DNA of 64,000 bases. Origin: Marivirga lumbricoides (GTDB taxonomy: Bacteria; Bacteroidota; Bacteroidia; Cytophagales; Cyclobacteriaceae). The notes under the pieces are model-generated. The model was not told the DNA's origin. It was given only the letters and a program-made list of their open reading frames with translations, and made no database searches. Location: positions 62,001 through 126,000 of the forward strand of contig NZ_BMEC01000011.1 in the NCBI RefSeq assembly GCF_014636295.1, in the 5' to 3' direction. Below, piece after piece: positions 1-9,363 of this stretch. How positions within the stretch are numbered: position 1 is the first letter of the stretch; each line of letters opens with the position of its first letter. The position numbers were made by a program, and so were the translations under genes.

Positions 1-594
1 ATTGTTGATGCGTTTACACATGTAATGGAGCAATATCTTACTTACAAACATGATGCTATTTTACAGGACAGAATTTCAGAAGGAATTTTGCAAACATTAA
101 TTGAAATTGGCCCTGGCATAATGGAAAATCCTAAAGATGAAAAACTCGCAGGAAACTTTATGTGGTCAGCTACCATGGCTCTTAATGGATTATTAAGGCT
201 AGGTGTGCCAACTGACTGGTCAACTCATATGATTGCACATGAATTAACCGCTTTACACGGAATTGACCATGCAAGAACTTTAGCTATTATTGCTCCTAAC
301 TTATACCGAAAATTATTTGAGGATAAAAAAGAAAAACTCGCACAGTATGGTAAGAGAGTTTGGAATTTAAAGGGAGAGTCTGAAATTGAAATTGCTGAGA
401 AGGCCATTGAAAAAACCGTTGATTTCTTCGAATCATTAGGTATAGATACCAGGCTATCTGATTATACTGAAGACTATAGTGACACTGCTCAGATAGTACA
501 TGACAGGTTTAAGGAAAGAAAGTGGCTTGGATTAGGTGAAAGACAGAAAGTGGGGCCAGAACTAGCTAAAGCTATTGTTGAAATGAGCTATTAA
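1..594 (+). CDS. Iron-containing alcohol dehydrogenase, YqhD/BDH type (C-terminal part)
   Basis: The reading frame is open from the first base, so the gene starts upstream and only its last 197 codons are visible. The visible part begins with the metal-binding segment DAFTHVMEQY. The Asp and His five residues apart match the first two iron ligands of the group III alcohol dehydrogenases, and the later HMIAHELTALHGIDHARTLA segment carries the remaining His ligands. The family reduces aldehydes to alcohols with NADPH or NADH in the cytoplasm; YqhD itself is a broad aldehyde scavenger. The gene ends at a bidirectional hairpin shared with the convergent gene at 669-1148. Family assignment is firm; the physiological substrate cannot be told. 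Confidence 0.9.
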   Translation: MVDAFTHVMEQYLTYKHDAILQDRISEGILQTLIEIGPGIMENPKDEKLAGNFMWSATMALNGLLRLGVPTDWSTHMIAHELTALHGIDHARTLAIIAPNLYRKLFEDKKEKLAQYGKRVWNLKGESEIEIAEKAIEKTVDFFESLGIDTRLSDYTEDYSDTAQIVHDRFKERKWLGLGERQKVGPELAKAIVEMSY

Positions 595-620
595 CTCTGG
601 TTATAGTTTGATTCATAAAA

Positions 621-650
621 AAGGCTAAACTCATTTACAAGTTTAGCCTT
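621..650. terminator. Bidirectional rho-independent terminator
   Basis: An 11-bp perfect stem (AAGGCTAAACT at 621-631 with AGTTTAGCCTT at 640-650) around an 8-nt loop lies between two convergent genes. A run of T follows on the plus strand and a run of A precedes it, giving a T-run on the minus strand, so it can serve both genes. Confidence 0.85.
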
Positions 651-668
651 TTTTATAGGTAGAAAAAA

Positions 669-1148
669 TTAAGCTTCTCCCTGAGGTGGAGCAATTCTTT
701 CTGAAATTTCTTTATATCTGGCCTGAACATCAGCATCGGAGGAAAGAGCTGCTTTAATGGCTTTGTAATTACTTACGCCAACCATCTTTTGAGCTAATGT
801 ATTTAATACTTCCTTAATAGCATCTTTTCTTTCATCCTGCTCCTTCACAATAAGTTTCATGAATTTAACTTCAAAATCATTAGCTCCTTTAGCTTTTAAT
901 TTTGCCTCATCATCACCTGCACTTGCTAATTCCTGATATCTCTTCACATCAAACCCATCCTGGTTATCAATAATAGTTTGAACGGAAGTACTGATACCTG
1001 CTTTCATTTGATCTACAACTTGCATTAATAATGCATAATTGTATAAATCCTCATCTGTTACAGCTTCATCTTGTGCCTGAACTGCTGAAAAGTTAAAGCA
1101 AATCAATGCCGCTAAAACAAATAATCCTTTTTTCATTATAATTTTCAT
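669..1148 (-). CDS. Hypothetical secreted helical protein
   Basis: The product is 159 residues with an N-terminal Sec signal (MKKGLFVLAALICFNFSAVQAQ, likely cleaved after AQA or VQA). The mature part is charged, Lys/Glu/Asp-rich and probably mostly helical, with no cysteine and no motif I recognise. The longest frame starts four codons earlier, at MKII; the signal peptide fits better if translation starts at the second Met (1136). It is transcribed towards the alcohol dehydrogenase fragment and shares its terminator. The role is unknown; a periplasmic location is inferred from the signal peptide only. Confidence 0.75.
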   Translation of the reverse strand: MKIIMKKGLFVLAALICFNFSAVQAQDEAVTDEDLYNYALLMQVVDQMKAGISTSVQTIIDNQDGFDVKRYQELASAGDDEAKLKAKGANDFEVKFMKLIVKEQDERKDAIKEVLNTLAQKMVGVSNYKAIKAALSSDADVQARYKEISERIAPPQGEA

Positions 1149-1264
1149 AATTATTAAATATACTATGTTTAACTTAGTTTTATATTTATTTAAACCTCGA
1201 ATTAAAGCTTTTTGTTAACATAAGGCAAATTTTTTAACTATTAAGTGCGCTAAAATTAAAAAAT

Positions 1265-1621
1265 ATGAGAAAAGTAGTCTATTATTTAAGTACTTGTGAC
1301 ACCTGTAAGAAAATAATGTCTCAATTAGATTTAAATGATTTTGAGAAAATAGACATAAAAAACAGCCCTCTTTCAGAACCTCAATTATTGGAACTATATG
1401 TAATAACGGAATCCTACGAAGAGCTATTTAATAAAAGATCCATTAAATATAGAACACTTGGCTTAAACCAACAGAACCTCTCAGAAAATGATTATAAAGA
1501 GCATTTATTAAAAGAGTATACCTTTCTTAAAAGACCAGTGTTTCTTGTAAATGGAGAGCTTTTTATAGGTAATAGTAAAAAAACTGTTGAGCGATTAAAA
1601 GATCGTTTCGGACATTCTTAA
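1265..1621 (+). CDS. ArsC/Spx-family thioredoxin-fold protein
   Basis: The 118-residue length and the N-terminal CDTCKK motif (Cys at about residues 11 and 14) after a beta strand match the ArsC-like branch of the thioredoxin fold, which includes glutaredoxin-dependent arsenate reductases, YffB and Spx. The segment FLKRPVFLVNGELFIGN resembles the conserved 'L..RP(V/I)...' region of ArsC/YffB, where Arg precedes the cis-Pro. No ars genes or arsenite exporter are nearby, so arsenate detoxification is not supported by context. A general thiol-redox or regulatory role is equally possible. The protein is cytoplasmic and monocistronic, 29 bp from the convergent LpoB-like gene. Confidence 0.8.
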   Translation: MRKVVYYLSTCDTCKKIMSQLDLNDFEKIDIKNSPLSEPQLLELYVITESYEELFNKRSIKYRTLGLNQQNLSENDYKEHLLKEYTFLKRPVFLVNGELFIGNSKKTVERLKDRFGHS

Positions 1622-1650
1622 AGAATAAAAGATCGTGTGGACCTCTCATG

Positions 1651-2151
1651 TTAATTTTTAATGAATTTCTTAACGGCTTTATCATCTTTCCAAACCCTCT
1701 CCCCTTCAGTTGAAACAAGGTAAAGGTTTAAACGATAATTTATACCTGATTCACCATTCAACTCAAAAGGTTCTGAAAAAAGCTTCCCTTTAAGTAAATA
1801 ATACGGTATAGAGGTATCATCTGACTTGATCAAGTTGAATTGCCTGCTATCTTTTAGCAAACCTGCAAAGATGCTTTTTAGTTGATCATTCACCAGCGAT
1901 TCATCAAAATCGTTTGTGAATGACTCTACCAAGACAGTAGGGCGATAATTATTTTTGGAAAGAAATTCTTTAAGCCATTCGGATTTAAGCATTTTACTGT
2001 ACAGCTGATCGGCTACTATTTCAGCATCAGTTCTTGTCCATTTACCACTTAGGTCTATAGTTTGTCCATTATCTGTTTGAAGCACTGATTTCGGGCTACA
2101 AGCTGCAAGTGCTAAAAAGCAAAGTATAATAAGTGTTTTTACTGAGTTCAT
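1651..2151 (-). CDS. LpoB-like lipoprotein (penicillin-binding-protein activator family)
   Basis: The 166-residue product has a lipoprotein signal (LALAAC, lipidated Cys at about residue 18). The body starts with 'DLSGKWTRTDAEIVADQL' and contains 'RPTVLVESFTN', the pattern seen in LpoB and CsgG-related outer-membrane lipoproteins of Bacteroidota ('sG.Wn.tD...va..mi' followed by 'P.v.v..f.n'). In Escherichia coli LpoB activates PBP1b; here that function is only inferred from the fold family. It starts 13 bp after the TonB receptor gene, so the two are probably cotranscribed, and the pair could be one outer-membrane unit. Confidence 0.65.
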   Translation of the reverse strand: MNSVKTLIILCFLALAACSPKSVLQTDNGQTIDLSGKWTRTDAEIVADQLYSKMLKSEWLKEFLSKNNYRPTVLVESFTNDFDESLVNDQLKSIFAGLLKDSRQFNLIKSDDTSIPYYLLKGKLFSEPFELNGESGINYRLNLYLVSTEGERVWKDDKAVKKFIKN

Positions 2152-2164
2152 CTGTTTCTATCCA

Positions 2165-4525
2165 TTAAAATTTAACAATACCTTTCAGATTCAAAAATCT
2201 TGCCGATAATGAGTTGGGCACTGCAAAATTTTGTCCATTAAAGTCTTCTATCCAGGAATAAGAAATTGTATTTGAAACGCCTAACACATTGAGCACATCT
2301 AAACCCAGCCAAAAAGAATGAATAAAAGACAAATTATCAAAACGCTCCAGTGAAAACTGCTTTGAAAACCCAATATCCATTCTGCGGTACCATTCTCCCG
2401 TTAAACTGTTTCTTCCTGCAATGGAATTAGGAGGGCCAAAAGGCAAACCTGAACCCACCTGAAGTTTTAAATTAACCCTAAGTGTTGGGTCATTTATAAA
2501 GTAATCCTGAAAAAATATAGAGGCTGTTACGCGCTGATCCGTGGGCCTTCTGATGTAGTCAAGCCCATCATTGGCAACATCCTCCTTTGTAGATAGAAGT
2601 CCAAAACTAAACCATGACTCAGTGCCGGGAATAAACTCCCCGCTTAATCTAAAGTCAGCTCCATACGCATAGCCCTTCGCTGAAAGTTCGGGCCTGTACC
2701 TTAAGCGAATATTGTCCACATCAAAAGGTATGATGTTATACAAATATTTATAATACCCCGAGCTATTCCATTGAAACGGACGGCTCCATAATGTCATGTT
2801 TTTGGTATAATTAGCAATAAAATGAATAGCGCTTTGTGCTCTCAAGTCGGGCCTCAGACTTCCGCTAAAGTCTCTCAGCTCTCTATAAAAAGGAAATTGC
2901 CTGTAGATACCTGCAGAAAGACTTAATTGACCGCTTTTATCGGGGTGCAAAGTTAATTCATATTGAACCCTGGGGCTAAGAAGCAATTCTTTGGAATTGG
3001 AACCATAATTGGTCCTTAATCCTGTATTTAGATATTGCCTGTCGTTTATTTGCCACTCATGCTGAACATAGGCATTTGCAAAGCTGGCTTCTAATTGATT
3101 TTGTTGGTTTATCACCCTTGTTACCTGTACGAAATCAGCTGAATCTCTAAACTCATATTCATCAAGCAGGTCATCTACTATTTGTTGCTTAAATTCAATC
3201 CCGAAAGCAAGTAGCTGGTTTTTAGTGAATTGCCAGTCATTTCGGATTTTAGCTTGTAATACATAAGCGTCAAGAATATTTCTTGCGTACATAAAATTAC
3301 TGCCGGCACCACGTTGGCTTATACATTCATCAAAAGTCTCAGAAGATAAATCTCTGTCTACATCACATAAACGATAAAAACCTTCCGTATTAATATATTC
3401 AAACTCAGAAGTACTAAAAGCAGAAAGAATTATGGATGACTTAAACTGGTCAGAAAAGAGGTGGTTGAGGCGGGCTCCGCCTTGAAAGGTTCTGTAACTT
3501 AGAGATTCGGCCCCATCGTAAGCCACAAAAAAACGTAGCTTTTGTTGAAAGGAGCCAAAGTCAGTTTCCCTGGAAGCGGGCTCTACGTAGTAATCATTTT
3601 GTGCAAAAGTGGCCAGAAAATCGATGCTGGTTTTTGATGAAAACTGGTAAGAATAGAAGCCCTGAAAATCAATGAAACGAGGAAGGTATTCTCCGTCTGT
3701 TTCGAATGTATTAAACAGGTATCGGGCATTTTTATACCTTAACCCAAGTAATAAATTATCTCTTTTACTTATTTTAGTAGATAAATAAGTAGATGCACCT
3801 AAAAAACCAAGATTTACATTTCCTTCTGTTTTATCAGTTTTTTTATAATCGATCAACAGATTACTCGACAGTTTGTCTCCGTATTTAGCCTCCCATCCCC
3901 CAGCTGAGAATTTTATATTGCTGACCATATCAGGGTTGATAAAACTCAGGCCTTCCTGCTGGCCTGCCCTTACTAAAAGAGGTCTGTAAATCTCAATTCC
4001 ATTTACATAGATTAAATTCTCATCAAAGTTACCTCCCCTCACAGCATATGAGCTTGAAAGTTCATTATTCATCACCACTCCCGGAAGCGTTGCAATTACC
4101 TGGCTAAATTCATTAAAAGGGGTAGCTGTTTCATTGATTGAGATGGGTTTTAACTTTTGCAAATTACCGGAAGGAAGCTGGTTACTTTTTGCCCGGACAT
4201 CTACTTGTTGTAAAACCATTTGATCAGGCTCCAGACTAATCTGAATGGAATTAATTTCTTCACTGGCTACAGTAATGATGGTGTTAACATATGATACATG
4301 GCTAATTTGCAGTACATATGAGGGTTGGTAGGGTACTTTAAGCTGAAATTTCCCTTCAGCATTGGTAATTGTTGAAATATTAAATTTCTTGATTTGAACA
4401 TTAACCTCTGATATAGGAGTTCCATCCGTGCTGTCTACTATTACTCCTTCCATACTACTGTTTTGAGCATTTAAACAGTTAATTGAAAGTAAAATAAAAG
4501 TAAAAACAAGTTGTATAAAACGCAT
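2165..4525 (-). CDS. TonB-dependent outer-membrane receptor with CarboxypepD_reg-like domain
   Basis: The 786-residue protein has a signal peptide (about residues 1-20, ending CLNAQ), a carboxypeptidase-regulatory-like beta-sandwich (about 25-105, 'MEGVIVDSTDGTPISEVNVQ'), a TonB plug (about 120-230, 'VIATLPGVVMNNELSSSYAVRGGNFDEN' pattern given here in part) and a beta barrel ending in KGIVKF with an aromatic terminal residue. It is shorter than SusC proteins (about 1000) and has no SusD partner, so it is more like a peptide, siderophore or cofactor receptor than a glycan importer; the substrate is unknown. It lies 17 bp after rpe and 13 bp before the LpoB-like gene. Confidence 0.85.
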   Translation of the reverse strand: MRFIQLVFTFILLSINCLNAQNSSMEGVIVDSTDGTPISEVNVQIKKFNISTITNAEGKFQLKVPYQPSYVLQISHVSYVNTIITVASEEINSIQISLEPDQMVLQQVDVRAKSNQLPSGNLQKLKPISINETATPFNEFSQVIATLPGVVMNNELSSSYAVRGGNFDENLIYVNGIEIYRPLLVRAGQQEGLSFINPDMVSNIKFSAGGWEAKYGDKLSSNLLIDYKKTDKTEGNVNLGFLGASTYLSTKISKRDNLLLGLRYKNARYLFNTFETDGEYLPRFIDFQGFYSYQFSSKTSIDFLATFAQNDYYVEPASRETDFGSFQQKLRFFVAYDGAESLSYRTFQGGARLNHLFSDQFKSSIILSAFSTSEFEYINTEGFYRLCDVDRDLSSETFDECISQRGAGSNFMYARNILDAYVLQAKIRNDWQFTKNQLLAFGIEFKQQIVDDLLDEYEFRDSADFVQVTRVINQQNQLEASFANAYVQHEWQINDRQYLNTGLRTNYGSNSKELLLSPRVQYELTLHPDKSGQLSLSAGIYRQFPFYRELRDFSGSLRPDLRAQSAIHFIANYTKNMTLWSRPFQWNSSGYYKYLYNIIPFDVDNIRLRYRPELSAKGYAYGADFRLSGEFIPGTESWFSFGLLSTKEDVANDGLDYIRRPTDQRVTASIFFQDYFINDPTLRVNLKLQVGSGLPFGPPNSIAGRNSLTGEWYRRMDIGFSKQFSLERFDNLSFIHSFWLGLDVLNVLGVSNTISYSWIEDFNGQNFAVPNSLSARFLNLKGIVKF

Positions 4526-4542
4526 AAAGACGGAAAGATTAA

Positions 4543-5199
4543 TCAGAATTGAACGTTCTTCAACTCTTGAATAGTATGAATAGGGTCTTCCGATTTAAAA
4601 ACAAAGCTACCAGCCACTAAAACATCAGCACCCGCCTCTAATAATAGAGGAGCATTATCTATATTTACACCTCCATCTATTTCGATAAGAGTAGTAGCAT
4701 TGGCATCTGCAATAATTTCTTTCAGTCGCCTTACTTTAGTATAGGTCTGTTCAATAAACTTCTGTCCTCCAAAACCAGGATTCACGGACATTACGCAAAC
4801 CAGATCAGTTATTTCTATTACATCCTCAAGTAGTTGAACATTGGTATGAGGGTTAATAGCAATACCTGCCCTTAAGCCTAAATCACGTATTTTTTGTAAA
4901 GTTCTATGTAAATGAGTGCTAGCTTCGTAATGTACTGAAATAGTAGCAGCTCCCGCATCATGAAAGGCCTGAATATAATCTTCTGGTTTCTCAATCATTA
5001 AATGAACATCCAAGGGCTTTTGGGCATGCTTAAAAATGGCTTCGCAAACAGGAATTCCAAAAGAAATATTAGGAACAAATCTTCCATCCATTATATCAAT
5101 GTGGATATAATCAGCCTGACTTTTATTAAGCATTTCAACGTCCCTCTGCAAGTTTGCAAAGTCTGCCGCAAGTATTGATGGAGCTATTAAATGGTTCAT
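4543..5199 (-). CDS. rpe: Ribulose-phosphate 3-epimerase
   Basis: The 218-residue TIM-barrel protein has all family landmarks: 'IAPSILAADFANL' at the N-terminus, 'IHIDIMDGRFVPNISFG' with metal and catalytic Asp/His residues, 'DVHLMIEKP', 'VMSVNPGFGGQKFI', and 'IDGGVN' followed by 'GADVLVAGS'. It interconverts ribulose-5-phosphate and xylulose-5-phosphate in the cytoplasm (pentose phosphate pathway). The length is normal. It lies between the ROK kinase (91 bp upstream) and the TonB receptor (17 bp downstream), so it may be read through from the sugar kinase, but the gap also allows its own promoter. Confidence 0.95.
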   Translation of the reverse strand: MNHLIAPSILAADFANLQRDVEMLNKSQADYIHIDIMDGRFVPNISFGIPVCEAIFKHAQKPLDVHLMIEKPEDYIQAFHDAGAATISVHYEASTHLHRTLQKIRDLGLRAGIAINPHTNVQLLEDVIEITDLVCVMSVNPGFGGQKFIEQTYTKVRRLKEIIADANATTLIEIDGGVNIDNAPLLLEAGADVLVAGSFVFKSEDPIHTIQELKNVQF

Positions 5200-5290
5200 A
5201 GCGCAAATATATAAATTTTGATTTGATTGGCAGTTTCCGTCTGGAATTTGATCTTTTTCATGCGAAGAATCATTTCCTAAGATAAATGGC

Positions 5291-6202
5291 TTAAGCCATT
5301 AGAAAAGCTGCACCGAATACACCTGCACTATCACCCAGTTTGGGAGCTAATATCGGGGTTTTCATTTCAGGATTAAAAGTGAATTTCTCAACAGAATCAA
5401 CGCCTTCATTATATAAAGTAGAAATATTGCCCACTCCTCCACCTAAGACAATAACATCCGGATCAATAATATTTATGATAGCTGATAACCCCTTTCCAAA
5501 GAAATAAATTAACCGATCAAGAGTCTTTTGAGCATGCTGATCATTATCTAAATCAGCAATAATCTCTTTAAGTGACTTTTGCTCACCCGATATTTTCTCA
5601 TAATACCGTTGCAGAGCAGGGCCTGACAATATCGTTTCCACACAACCATGTTTTCCACAATAACAGTCCTCTCCATCTTCATCTAAAAAAATATGCCCCC
5701 ATTCTCCCGTAATTCCATGCTTGCCATTAATTATATGGCCATTTACTACTAATCCACCCCCTACACCCGAGCCCATTATTACACCAAAAACTACTTTAGC
5801 ATCAGGGAATTTTTCCATTACAATTCCCATCCTGGCTTCAGCTATAGCAAAGCAGTTAGCATCATTAGCCATAATAACAGGGATGCCTAATATTCTTTCT
5901 AAATCCTTTTGCAATGGTTGATTATTAAGGCTGGTAGAATTACTGTTTTTCAGCAATTGTGTCTCAGGGTCAGTGGAACCGGGTGTCCCAATTCCAATTG
6001 TCGTTGGTTTCTGCCCTATTTCATCGGACATCTGTTCTATTAACAGTTTAATTCTTCCTACAATATGTTCATACCCCTTAGAAGCTTCAGTAGGAATTCT
6101 TTTTCTTAGCAATACCTCCGGATTATCCTTTGATTTTAATACCACTCCTTCAATTTTAGTACCACCAAGATCAATGCCCCATAAATAACTATTTGTGTTC
6201 AT
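5291..6202 (-). CDS. ROK-family sugar kinase (glucokinase/fructokinase type)
   Basis: The 303-residue cytoplasmic kinase starts with the ATP-binding motif GIDLGGTKIEG, has GIGTPGSTDPET, the catalytic Asp in NDANCFA, the ExGH motif in GEWGH, and the zinc cluster CYCGKHGCVE that defines the zinc-containing ROK branch. ROK kinases phosphorylate glucose, fructose, mannose or N-acetylhexosamines. The gene begins 68 bp after the trehalase gene on the same strand; since trehalase releases glucose, a glucokinase role is the simplest reading. It could equally be fructokinase or N-acetylglucosamine kinase from sequence alone. Confidence 0.88.
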   Translation of the reverse strand: MNTNSYLWGIDLGGTKIEGVVLKSKDNPEVLLRKRIPTEASKGYEHIVGRIKLLIEQMSDEIGQKPTTIGIGTPGSTDPETQLLKNSNSTSLNNQPLQKDLERILGIPVIMANDANCFAIAEARMGIVMEKFPDAKVVFGVIMGSGVGGGLVVNGHIINGKHGITGEWGHIFLDEDGEDCYCGKHGCVETILSGPALQRYYEKISGEQKSLKEIIADLDNDQHAQKTLDRLIYFFGKGLSAIINIIDPDVIVLGGGVGNISTLYNEGVDSVEKFTFNPEMKTPILAPKLGDSAGVFGAAFLMA

Positions 6203-6270
6203 AGTTTTGCTGAAATATTAAGAATTTGGTAAATTTTAAGCTTTCATCATATAAAAATGCCTTGTAGCCA

Positions 6271-7899
6271 TTAATTTGGCGGCTGCGAACTAATAGCCTT
6301 TTCCTTTCTCTCTAGGATTTGTTTCATTGCTAAAGCCACACCATTTGTCCAGCCAAAACCATCCTGAAGAGGATACTCTCCCCCACCAGCCTGTAATGTA
6401 GTGTCTACCACATTGTATTTTTCCATCATCTTCCCGGTTTGATTATAAACCTTCCGGTTAAGTGAGAGCCATCGATTGATTAGATCTACCCCTTCTTCTG
6501 CTTTTCCATAATTAAAGTAAGCCTGCATGCCTATCCACTGTAAAGGTGCCCATGCATTTGGGTAGTCCCATTGCTGGCCGGTTTCGTTAGTGGTAGTAAC
6601 CAATCCTCCAGGCATCATTAAATGCTCAGTCATATTATTCAGTACTTTTCTGGCTTTATCTTTAGGTGCTATTTGAACAAATAAAGGATAAGCCATCGCC
6701 ATACTGATAATACCTGTGTGGGAAAAATCTCTGTAATTGTAATCCATATAAGTACCTGCTTTTTCACTCCACAAAATGCTGTTAATAGCATTTTTTCTTT
6801 GCTCGGCTTTGCCTAAGTAGATATCTGCTGTATCCTTATTACCTTGCCAATTATATGATTGGGCAATCTTCAATTCAAGAAAATAGAGCAAAGCATTTAA
6901 ATCTACAGGAATAATGTCAGCAGTTTGAATGGTATTCATTGATTTACTATCAGCCAACCACCTGCTACTATAATCCCAACCGGATTCCGCGCCCGCCCGT
7001 AGATGTCTGTACATTTCCGTTTCGTTTCGTTTGCCAGCCTGAGATTGTGCTAGTTTGTAATCTTCTCTAAAAGATTCGGGCCTAGGGTTAGTATATTTGT
7101 CATAATATCGGTTAAGAACCTCTCCTGTTTCCAGCAAAACAGTTCTGTTATTGGCAGGGCTACTATCCGATAGCTGCTCTGCCCCTTTCATCCAAAAATC
7201 GTACTCCTTAATTAATTGAGGCTGATATTTTAAAAATAGATCTCTATTTTTTCCTGCTATTAAATCTACCATAAAGGCAAAAAAGGGAGGCTGACTTCTG
7301 CCCAGATAATAGGCCCTGTTGCCATTGGGAATAAAACCAAGAGAATCAATCATAAAAGCGAAATTATCCAACATTTGAGTGGCTAAATCCAATTGATCAT
7401 TGGCCATTAAACCTAGCATGGTGAAATAACTATCCCAGTAATAAATTTCTCTGAACCTTCCTCCGGGAACTACATATTGATGAGGCAGCGGAATTAATGA
7501 TCCATTATTAAAGGCATTGTCTTTTTCACGAGTTAATAAAGGCCACAAACCAGTAATATGGCTATACATATTCTGAGTAGTGTCTGTAACAAATTCCCGC
7601 TGCACAGTCTGCGGCAGTTTAAAATTCTCATTTACAAAATCAGCAAGTACAAAACTCTTCTCCCCTCTTGAGGCCTGATATTCTGATATTATTTCTGCCA
7701 GCGGCCTGATGGGCGTACAGTCTACAAAAGTCTTTGAGTCTTCAAAAATGCCTGACAATTGCACCTCTTTAAAGAATTCTGTTCCATAAAAATCATTATA
7801 CTGAACAGATTCTATTTGCTTCTTCTCTTTTACAACAGCTTTTTCACAACTGAAAAAAAGCAAATAAGGAATGATTAAGATTAATTTTCTTTTATTCAT
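6271..7899 (-). CDS. treA: GH37 trehalase, lipoprotein
   Basis: Trehalase hydrolyses alpha,alpha-trehalose to two glucose. The 542-residue protein has both family signatures: PGGRFREIYYWDSYFT (about residues 147-162) and QWDYPNAWAPLQW (about 445-457). The catalytic Asp lies in ESGWDYSSRW and the Gly-rich GGGEYPLQDGFGWTNG loop is near the C-terminus, close to the expected catalytic Glu. An N-terminal lipobox (LLFFSC, Cys at about 18) predicts a lipid-anchored envelope protein, unlike the soluble periplasmic TreA or cytoplasmic TreF of enterobacteria. It is the only glycoside hydrolase in the minus-strand SusCD locus and 15 bp separates it from the haloperoxidase-like gene upstream, so trehalose is the likely substrate of the locus. 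Confidence 0.92.
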   Translation of the reverse strand: MNKRKLILIIPYLLFFSCEKAVVKEKKQIESVQYNDFYGTEFFKEVQLSGIFEDSKTFVDCTPIRPLAEIISEYQASRGEKSFVLADFVNENFKLPQTVQREFVTDTTQNMYSHITGLWPLLTREKDNAFNNGSLIPLPHQYVVPGGRFREIYYWDSYFTMLGLMANDQLDLATQMLDNFAFMIDSLGFIPNGNRAYYLGRSQPPFFAFMVDLIAGKNRDLFLKYQPQLIKEYDFWMKGAEQLSDSSPANNRTVLLETGEVLNRYYDKYTNPRPESFREDYKLAQSQAGKRNETEMYRHLRAGAESGWDYSSRWLADSKSMNTIQTADIIPVDLNALLYFLELKIAQSYNWQGNKDTADIYLGKAEQRKNAINSILWSEKAGTYMDYNYRDFSHTGIISMAMAYPLFVQIAPKDKARKVLNNMTEHLMMPGGLVTTTNETGQQWDYPNAWAPLQWIGMQAYFNYGKAEEGVDLINRWLSLNRKVYNQTGKMMEKYNVVDTTLQAGGGEYPLQDGFGWTNGVALAMKQILERKEKAISSQPPN

Positions 7900-7914
7900 T
7901 TTTATAAAGGATAC

Positions 7915-9357
7915 TTAATAGCTTGACTGGGTGATCTGCTTGGTGTCATTTTGTTTTTTGAAAGATAGATTATTTTGTATGAAACCTGCAATGGCTTTCC
8001 CTTCTTTCACTCCATTTTCAATTGCCGGCATATAATGTATCCCTCCATATAATCTGCTAATAGCTGCTTCCTGAGATGCGTTAACAAAAGAATCGAAAGT
8101 TCTTACAGGAAGTCCATAACTGCTTTCAGTGCTATCCACAAAATGAAAATTATCTCCAAAAACATCTGTTAAAGCCAAAGCTGCAGCGGTTGAAATAACA
8201 CTATGCCCACTGGTGTACTCCGGGAAAGGTGGTGTTTGTAAAAGTGGCTTCCAGTCTTCATCAATATATCTGTTAATATAAGTCTCTGGCCTTATAAGGT
8301 TACTTCTAAATTTCTCATCCCAACACGAAATGAATGCATCATGAAGAGATATTGCAGTTAATGAATAAGCTTGTGAGCTTTTTAATAAATCTGCAGAATC
8401 CAATTGACAGGCAATCTTTGTTATGCCCATCCAGTGTCCTCCGGGAGTTATTTTCTTAGTAGCAAACATCACATGGCCTTGTACATTCATTACATAAGGA
8501 TTACAATCCCAGAACCCGGCTATTTCTTCTACCTCCTGGTCAGCATTTTTTACTGCATTATATACCTGCATCACTTCCTTATAAAACTGACTGGTAGTAT
8601 CAGTGCTGAAAGGCGTAGGACGATTAGGAATAAATTGGTTAGAGGAATCTAACACAAAAGTTCTTATCAAATTCCAGTGCGGCTCAATGGCTTCCATGTA
8701 AGCCGGAGGAGTAGGCTCCCAATGTTGTGGTTGGTTACTCAGAGAATGCCTCGACATAGTACGGGTTTCTTTGTAATTATCACTACTGGCCCATTTTAAG
8801 ATATGTTTAGATACAGTATCCGCATATTGCAGTGAATTGTCATAAATTTGCTGATCTATTCCTTTTTCCATCAACTGCTGTTCCCATTTCTGATGCCATT
8901 CCTCCATTTTCTCTTCAGAAAATATAAAAGCTTTACCTACTAAGTACATGCTCTGCAAAGCAGCAACATCACTTTGTATAGGCATTTTTGGCTTAGGCAA
9001 AGGGTTTAATTCTTTTAACTGCCCTGCAAGAGAAACATAATTTGAATCACTTTGAGCCAGCACTTCATAAGCGGCTATGGTGGAATAAGAGTAAATTCTG
9101 GCAGCCACAGGGGGAGAGAAAATATCATGAACTATTACATCTGTAATCTGCTGCATCAAGCCATGCATTTCCTCAGGTGTTATTTTCACTTCTTTTTCTT
9201 CTGAATTACAAGCTATCAGCAATGACAAACCTGCCAATAAAGAAACCATTTTTATCTTCACAGATTTGCTCAAATTGTGAAGTAATTTATTTAACCAGAC
9301 TTCATTACCTAATTTTTCATGGAGCTTTCCTTTCATATTTTTAACTAAATCTCTCAT
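7915..9357 (-). CDS. Vanadium-dependent haloperoxidase / PAP2-related lipoprotein
   Basis: The protein (480 residues) carries the vanadate/phosphate-binding triad of the VHPO/PAP2 superfamily: K-x6-RP in KFRSNLIRP, TSGH in PEYTSGHSVIS, and SR-x5-H in SRLYGGIHY. The usual H-x3-D ending is H-x3-A here (HYMPA). Members oxidise halides with peroxide or act as phosphatases; which applies cannot be decided. The longest frame begins 6 bp after the VCBS gene and puts 36 charged residues before the hydrophobic stretch and lipobox (LLIAC, Cys at about 50). A start at Met37 (9249) would give a normal short lipoprotein leader but would lose its positive charges, so the start is uncertain. It is cotranscribed with the VCBS pair and trehalase. 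Confidence 0.85.
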   Translation of the reverse strand: MRDLVKNMKGKLHEKLGNEVWLNKLLHNLSKSVKIKMVSLLAGLSLLIACNSEEKEVKITPEEMHGLMQQITDVIVHDIFSPPVAARIYSYSTIAAYEVLAQSDSNYVSLAGQLKELNPLPKPKMPIQSDVAALQSMYLVGKAFIFSEEKMEEWHQKWEQQLMEKGIDQQIYDNSLQYADTVSKHILKWASSDNYKETRTMSRHSLSNQPQHWEPTPPAYMEAIEPHWNLIRTFVLDSSNQFIPNRPTPFSTDTTSQFYKEVMQVYNAVKNADQEVEEIAGFWDCNPYVMNVQGHVMFATKKITPGGHWMGITKIACQLDSADLLKSSQAYSLTAISLHDAFISCWDEKFRSNLIRPETYINRYIDEDWKPLLQTPPFPEYTSGHSVISTAAALALTDVFGDNFHFVDSTESSYGLPVRTFDSFVNASQEAAISRLYGGIHYMPAIENGVKEGKAIAGFIQNNLSFKKQNDTKQITQSSY

Positions 9358-9363
9358 TTTAAA

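Noticed and set aside
1265-1621. Arsenate reductase as a resistance gene
   Set aside because: The CDTCKK protein belongs to the broad ArsC/Spx fold and there is no arsR, arsB or acr3 near it, so a resistance function is not supported.
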